Origin: Tenodera sinensis
Taxonomy: Eukaryota > Arthropoda > Insecta > Mantodea > Mantidae
Reading direction: 5' to 3'
DNA: 64,000 nt
NCBI GenBank assembly: GCA_030765045.1
Contig: CM060965.1
Span: forward strand, 154,930,374 to 154,994,373
Shown: positions 58,890-64,000 of the stretch, piece by piece
Position numbering within the stretch: the first letter of the stretch is position 1
How the letters are laid out: every line of letters starts with the position of its first letter
Position numbers and translations under genes: made by a program
Notes under the pieces: model-generated
Database searches by the model: none
Told to the model about the DNA's origin: nothing
Seen by the model: only the letters and a program-made list of their open reading frames with translations

Positions 58890-59574
58890 ACCATGCCTAT
58901 CTGAAGATTGTGGAATTATCACGTAACTCCTTCTAATAAATGCCTCAGAGCTTCTTTGTTGCCGAATAAGGTTTTTCAATCAACGTAAGTTCCCTCGTAA
59001 AATCTAAAGTTTCCCCTTAAAAGCCATTTTCACTTTTATGACGGCCGATTACGAAATTTGAGTGGAATATACGTTCATAAAACTGACGTTGGAAGACACT
59101 AACATTTTCATGCTTTCTACTGATTAGCTCATTAAGAAACAATGTTTAAAAGCGGGTGTCCAAAGACTAACTACGGGTGGCCAAGTTCGAATATAGTGTT
59201 TCTTAGAGGTGATTTTTTCTGATATTAGAATTTTCACTAAAGTATTTGGTCCTTACAAATATTCAGGCAGTAATATTCTTTTGTAAAGGAATGCATTATC
59301 TCCACCTTGGTGATTAAATTTTCACTCTGGGCGGCAGAAGAAAACAAGACAATTTATAAAGCGTGACAAATGACGACTCAAGATTATATTCCTAATAAAT
59401 ATGCTTACTTTCATAATCTTGTGTACTATTGCTTTCCCCTCCTCCAACGGACCAAAATATATCGAATCTTAAGTACCATATAAAAACTTTGTGACCGTTT
59501 ATATTTATTCTCATCTAACATTTCTTCCAACAGAGGTAATTTATTCTTTTTTCATATATACCGAGCATAAACTA
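58890..59574. other. Intron sequence, nothing recognised
   Basis: AT-rich, no features. Confidence 0.35.
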
Positions 59575-59715
59575 AGGTTGGAAAGGAAGAATCATACCGA
59601 AAAATTCAATGCCATGACCGGGATTTAAATCACGTATCTCCGGATTTCCGTACCGTCTAACCAACTGATCTAACATGGTAACATTCTGGTACGGTATTAA
59701 ATTCTCCTAACTGAT
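59575..59715 (-). mobile_element. SINE-delta copy
   Basis: Minus strand GTGATTTAAATCCCGGTCAT and tail GAATTTTTCGGTATGATTC as in the copies at 56150 and 56435. The box A side has AGATCAGTTGGTTAGACGG. Confidence 0.6.
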
Positions 59716-59831
59716 TTGATTTTGTTCCCGGGGAATTTAAATATCATACCGGGATATTGCCATGGTAGATCAGTTCTAAAGATCAATGCACAGAAAGCCA
59801 GATTTTGGTTTTAATATCACGACTATGACAT

Positions 59832-60968
59832 TATATTTTACTCTCTCTACTGGTGGCCGCGCCGTGGCCGAGCGGTTAGCGCGCTCGCCTACCACCTAGG
59901 CGGCCCGGGTTCGATCCCAGGGACCCGCATGTGGTATTTGTGGTGGACGAAGCGGCGTCAGGGCGGATTTTCTCCGGGTGCTCCGGTTTCCCCCGCCATC
60001 TCATTCCACCGGTGCTCCATCTTCATTCCATGTGTCATCAGTGTCATCGCCTGCGGTGCCGTTAGTAGTAAAAGCGGGCGTTAAACACTGCAACATCTCT
60101 CTCTACTGGTAAGTAGGGGAAGTATTGTACTCCACCCAAAAATTCGATGTCGAGATTTAACCGGAAATATATGTTTTGAGGCCCCCTGAATCCCAAAAAA
60201 AAAAAAAAGAATTTTTAGAAAAACATCCGTGTGTGTGTGCCTGTGTGTCAGTCTGTGTCTCTGTGTGTCAGCCTGTGGACAGCATAACTCAAAAACGAAA
60301 AATTGGTTAAAAACCAAAGTTGGTATTTAAGTGTAATGTCTTTCAAGGATGCGACACGAAGATTTTGAAGAAAATAGTCCCACCCTAAACTATCCTTAAC
60401 CTGGAAAATTTTTCGAAAATTTTGATTTTCTTGAAAATGGCTCTAACGATTTTGATTAAAATGTCATATGTTTGAGATATTTTTATGACCAATGAAATGT
60501 ATATCTTGAATTTTCTGGCTATAGCTCCTGTAGTCGTATTTACACTTTTGCATAACTGGCAAACCGTTAGAGATAGACCAAATCACACTATACAAAAATG
60601 TAGATCTTGCTAAAATACACAATTTATGTCTGAATAAATTTTCTTGTAGGGTGAACCATTTCGGAGATATTCCTTGTTATGTGTGTGAGTTTCGGAAAAT
60701 TTAGAACGTTCTGAAATGGAGCATCGTTGTTCTTTTTTTTTAAGTGTTAAGGGTGCAAAGACAACAGAATCTCAAAGCTTTAAAACATTTGACTATCGCA
60801 CAAAGCCTACTGTATTCTAACATTCCCCTTGCACCTACAGGGAAATAAGCAATAAGATAATTTGTTCAAATGTTTATCTTAACACGTAGAAGATATAGGA
60901 ATAAGAGTTTGTAATAATGGTTAGTACAAGAGTAGAGAAAGTCATGTGAGTGCAACACATCAGATTTT
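59832..60968 (+). repeat. Repeat A, complete copy interrupted by SINE-epsilon
   Basis: The head TTTTACTCTCTCTACTGGT (59836-59854) is separated from its continuation AAGTAGGGGAAGTATTGTAC (from 60111) by a SINE and a 14 bp duplication. The remainder is complete, to AACACATCAGATTTTT at about 60968. Confidence 0.9.
59855..60096 (+). mobile_element. SINE-epsilon (tRNA-derived), intact with target duplication
   Basis: A 242 bp element: head GGCCGCGCCGTGGCCGAGCG, GTTAGCGCGCTCGCCTACCA, and box B GGGTTCGATCCCAGGG. The body has TTCTCCGGGTGCTCCGGTTT. CTCTCTCTACTGGT flanks it exactly at 59841-59854 and 60097-60110. The tRNA part is Ser/Leu-like in its box A. Confidence 0.9.
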
Positions 60969-61329
60969 TCATTATGATTCTATCTTACCATTCTTACAGA
61001 TGCTTACAGAAGTTTACTTCATCAAAATCATCATGATTATTATTGACACGGATTAGGCTTGTTAGGCTTGTTTGGCTTCAGATATTTATCGATGATTTTA
61101 CAAAACATACAGTAAAATATACATAAATGACATATTAAAAAGTTAAGACCAAAGATGATTGAGTATCCGAAGTGCTAAAAGTGTTCTCTCCATCGGCTTA
61201 CATATCCTCGGTCTCTTCTGCCTCTGGAGTGGTATTCCAGCATCACTAGCGTAGAAGATCCTGACTCATACGTTCTACTTCACGTTTAAAGGTTTCATTA
61301 CACATTTCGTTGAAGCACAACAGAGATAC
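60969..61329. other. Intron sequence, nothing recognised
   Basis: No family seen between two Repeat A copies. Confidence 0.35.
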
Positions 61330-61414
61330 TGGAGATAAGCGATAGTTACTTACTTAAAACATGGGCCACTGTATGCTTTAAAATTCCATGCTGTTTCCAT
61401 GACCTCCCCAAAAA

Positions 61415-61674
61415 TAATTGAACGCTAAACGCCCAAAGCTAACCGAAAAACAGAAGAAATATGCCCAGAATGTTCCTACACAGGACAATGATAGATCGAC
61501 TATGGATAAGGGACAATTTTGAAATGAGATATATCATTAGAGAAATGGTAGATCATGGCTTCCATCAACTTATCTGCATCAGTTCATGAACAAAATATAG
61601 AGCGCGAGTGTAAACTATGTAAACAAACTTGTGATACCCACCGCCAAGAACATTGCACAGAAAGGACACGGACC

Positions 61675-61723
<49 letters not shown>

Positions 61724-61810
61724 AGTATGCAAATATATGAGAGGGCTATATTCTCATCAACGTAATGTAATTTTGTCAACTTGTGGCTATTTGGCTGCAA
61801 TAAATGTAAA
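61415..61810 (+). pseudogene. Coding-like insert of Repeat A, second copy
   Basis: The plus strand reads MIDRLWIRDNFEMRYIIREM then VDHGFHQLI, a stop, and CKLCKQTCDTHRQEHCTER. This parallels the insert at 42591-42990. A poly-A run of about 45 at 61676-61721 interrupts it. The family is not recognised. Confidence 0.4.
61676..61721. repeat. Poly(A) run
   Basis: About 45 consecutive A, where the copy at 42990 has none. It may mark the 3' end of a small retroposed piece or be slippage. Confidence 0.97.
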
Positions 61811-62230
61811 TGAATAACCAGAAATATCTCGGGAATGGTTGATACAACGTAAAATTAATATGCAATAAATTGTGGTTTAAGGATATTATAATTTATGTCC
61901 TGTAAGTTTTTGTGAATCTGTTTATCAGATATACAAAAATAATTCCGAAATAAGCTAGTTTCGAAGCCCAGCATAACTTTATTAGTAAAGAAAATATGTT
62001 AAAACATGGTAATTTAATCAAAAGTACTACAGCTGCATTTGAAAAATTAAAAATAAATTCTTTCTATTAAAGGGTACTATGTTAGGGGGCTTTTGCTGAA
62101 TATACTTTTATCGTATGTGTGGAAGTTGCTGAACATAAATATAAAGTTTGGTATTTATTGGGGTTTTCTTTTCGAGTTATTCTCTTCACAGGCACACGCA
62201 CACACACACACACACACATGCACAACCACA

Positions 62231-62968
62231 GCTGGAAGATCTACCTAAAATGAATAAAGACGCTCATGGAAATGAAATAACAGATAAACTTGCAAAGGAT
62301 AGAACAAGAGATAATAGATTAGAAATAAGTAATAAAGTTCCGAAAATTAATGTAATTCGTCGACTAAAGTTCTCAGTTTAGAAAACTGGGAACAAGAATG
62401 GCAACAAACATCAAGAGGAAAAACTACATAATCCTACTTTGCCACCACGAGTGACAAAATAAAAGCTAAAGTGAAATTAATACTGAATGTAACGGCATTA
62501 TTACAAGTTCACGAGAAGCCTACTATCGTTTCAAAATAAATGACAATCCAATGTATAAGTGTAATCAAAACGAACAAACTGTAAAACATCTATATATAAG
62601 ACAAAGCTTTCACGGCGAGCATTGTTAATCAAGGCTTCACGGGTGATCGGCCGTGTGAGATTTATAAACCTTGAACTTTCGGCCATTGTAGACTCCATGG
62701 GCTTCAGCAGAATAAAAAAACTGAGAAACATCTGATCAGTGAATGCAATGTGTTAGACAAAGAAAGACAAGATGGAAGTTGGACACTAGACAAAAAAGAA
62801 CTTAAACAAAAACACTGTAAAAGTTTCAGTAGATGTGTTAATAGTATAAATTTTGATAATTTGTAAATTAAGGTAAATTTTGAGCATTATGGAAATGCAA
62901 ATTTGTACCCAAGCATATAGTATTACTCACAGTATAAGGAACATGCTGTTAAAGTTCATTAAAAATAA

Positions 62969-62970
<2 letters not shown>
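62231..62970 (+). pseudogene. LINE RNase H and 3' end, copy 2
   Basis: MNKDAHGNEITDKLAKDRTR and DNRLEI (RNase H) are followed in shifted frames by ENWEQEWQQTSRGKTT, then REAYYRFKINDNPMYKCNQN and EQTVKHL. After a small insertion (62592-62725) comes HLISECNVLDKERQDGSWTL and a stop at 62863-62865. This is the order RNase H, RF-I-D-P-C-C, H-L-E-C seen in LINEs with RNase H. It is an old copy, 5' truncated, sitting in the CA run of a Repeat A copy. Confidence 0.75.
62592..62725. mobile_element. 134 bp insertion with 8 bp target duplication
   Basis: AAACATCT at 62584-62591 is repeated at 62726-62733, and removing the segment rejoins the LINE reading VKHL to HLISEC. The insert contains CTTTCACGGCGAGC and GGGTGATCGGCCGTG. 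An 8 bp duplication is usual for hAT elements. Clear inverted ends were not seen. Confidence 0.7.

Positions 62971-63049
<79 letters not shown>
62971..63049. repeat. (CA)n microsatellite
   Basis: About 39 CA units followed by CTCTCTCTGTCTC. It corresponds to the GT-rich segment of Repeat A. Confidence 0.97.
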
Positions 63050-63051
<2 letters not shown>

Positions 63052-63164
63052 TCTCTCTCTGTCTCACACACATGGACTTTTTTATAAAAATGCTTTTTTG
63101 GTAGATTTAGGGGGCATACTTCCCCTACTTTAGCAGAGAAAGTAAAAATAAGTTTTTTTATTAT

Positions 63165-63880
63165 AGGGGCCTAAAAGCCGACGTTTGCGGTGAATTCTCG
63201 ATATCAAATGCAATATTTCCTCCATAAGTAGGTGATATTAAAGCATAGGTTTTCCAACCATAATTGACCGACAGGCAATGTCTGCTTCCTACTGCTTCCT
63301 ACTATCGCTATTCTTTGACTTTCAAATGTTTCGCGGGCTGCATACCGCTAAGGTAAACGATGCTGTAGAAGTCCTGTCCACCTTTCCCATACGTGCTGCA
63401 GTTTGTTTGCAGTTTTACCTAAGCAACGGAATTATAGCATCTAGGATAAGCATGATATATAACCTCAAAATTGAACACATGGTAGAGAATACAATCATAA
63501 ACGTTCTTTGTTATTTTGCTCTGATGCGTTAATATTTTCCATCGCGCGATAAATCAATGTTTATTGCTCAGGTTACAGCAACATAGGTTTGCATAGGTCA
63601 AAATGTGTGTTCTTGTGTGTGTGTGTGTGCGCGCGCGCGAGTGCATGTGTGCAAGGCCGCAAAAATAACAGGAAACGAGTAAAAGAAGAAATAAGACTAA
63701 AAACAAAAACAGAAAAATAAAATAGTAAGCAAATTTATTCACCTAGATGAACAGGTTTAGGGTGTTTCACCAAAACAAAATGTATCGTTATTACACTAAC
63801 ATGACTTTCTATAGACACTATTGTTTAGGTATTTTCAATCGCTTCTGCAAATACTCAGAAATGTATATCGAAAAACAAAA
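63165..63880 (-). repeat. Repeat A fragments at the right edge
   Basis: A head fragment at about 63165-63240 (GAATTCTCGATATCAAATGC) and a tail fragment at about 63783-63880 (TTACACTAACATGACTTTCT). The sequence between them (63241-63782) is unrecognised. Confidence 0.5.
63617..63640. repeat. (GT)n(GC)n run
   Basis: TGTGTGTGTGTGTGCGCGCGCG, an alternating purine-pyrimidine run of the kind that can adopt Z-form. Confidence 0.9.
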
Positions 63881-64000
63881 ATAAAAATACCTTCAGGAAA
63901 TGGAGGTTGTCATAAGAGACGATAATTAATAATGGTTTAAGACAAGGATGGAGCTTATCTGTGCTGTTAGCTAACATATATGCGCGATATTATCAGAAGA

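Larger units (their letters stand above)
61330..63148 (-). repeat. Repeat A, long form, interrupted by a LINE fragment
   Basis: Minus-strand pieces: a tail-side part at about 61330-61415, the coding-like insert, a body part at 61810-62192 ending in a CA run (TTTCGAGTTATTCTCTTCAC), and the head part at 63049-63148 (CCCCTACTTTAGCAGAGAAAGTAAAAA). The LINE piece lies in between at the CA run. Confidence 0.6.

Noticed and set aside
58470..58926. Several CVCV/HTHT open frames
   Set aside because: Translations of the CA microsatellite. Only the short RNase H piece at 58791-58889 has meaning.

Overview
This is animal nuclear DNA, most likely from an insect with a large, repeat-rich genome. The overall base composition is AT-rich. 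There are no operons, the microsatellites are long, and transposable-element debris is dense. The only host gene I can identify is the serotonin transporter (SerT, SLC6A4 family). Two of its exons lie on the minus strand: the TM3/EL2 exon at 34288-34498 and the TM4 exon at 1584-1722. They join in frame (phase 2) and read through a stretch that closely resembles insect SerT. A Polyneoptera-type insect such as a cockroach or termite would fit the intron size and repeat load, but that is only an impression.

Layout. Positions 1-1583 are the start of the next SerT intron downstream. Positions 1723-34287 are one 32.6 kb intron. Positions 34499-64000 are the 3' part of the preceding intron, and I found no TM1/TM2 exon there. 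Everything else sits inside these introns. The centrepiece is a full-length Jockey-type LINE at 11823-17167. It lies between an 11 bp target-site duplication and has two uninterrupted ORFs: a Gag-like protein with three zinc knuckles, and an APE endonuclease plus reverse transcriptase. It looks young and could be active.

Around it are: (1) an abundant, mostly non-coding dispersed family of about 0.87 kb, called Repeat A here, with conserved ends and at least 17 copies or fragments on both strands; two copies share a longer form with a coding-like, Cys/His-rich insert at the same internal position; (2) at least seven tRNA-derived SINE types, two with clear target-site duplications; (3) decayed LINE reverse transcriptase and RNase H fragments; (4) DNA-transposon remains of mariner, PIF/Harbinger, DDE_3-like and zinc-finger (CGGBP1/BED-like) types; (5) two LTR copies of one family, one followed by a primer-binding site resembling the 3' end of tRNA-Leu; (6) very long trinucleotide and dinucleotide repeats.

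Insertions are nested: SINE in LINE, SINE in Repeat A, LINE in SINE, LINE in Repeat A, and a small element in a LINE. This gives a relative order of events. There are no CRISPR arrays, rRNA genes, or tRNA genes that I would call functional. Repeat family names (Repeat A, SINE-alpha and so on) are labels made for this window only.
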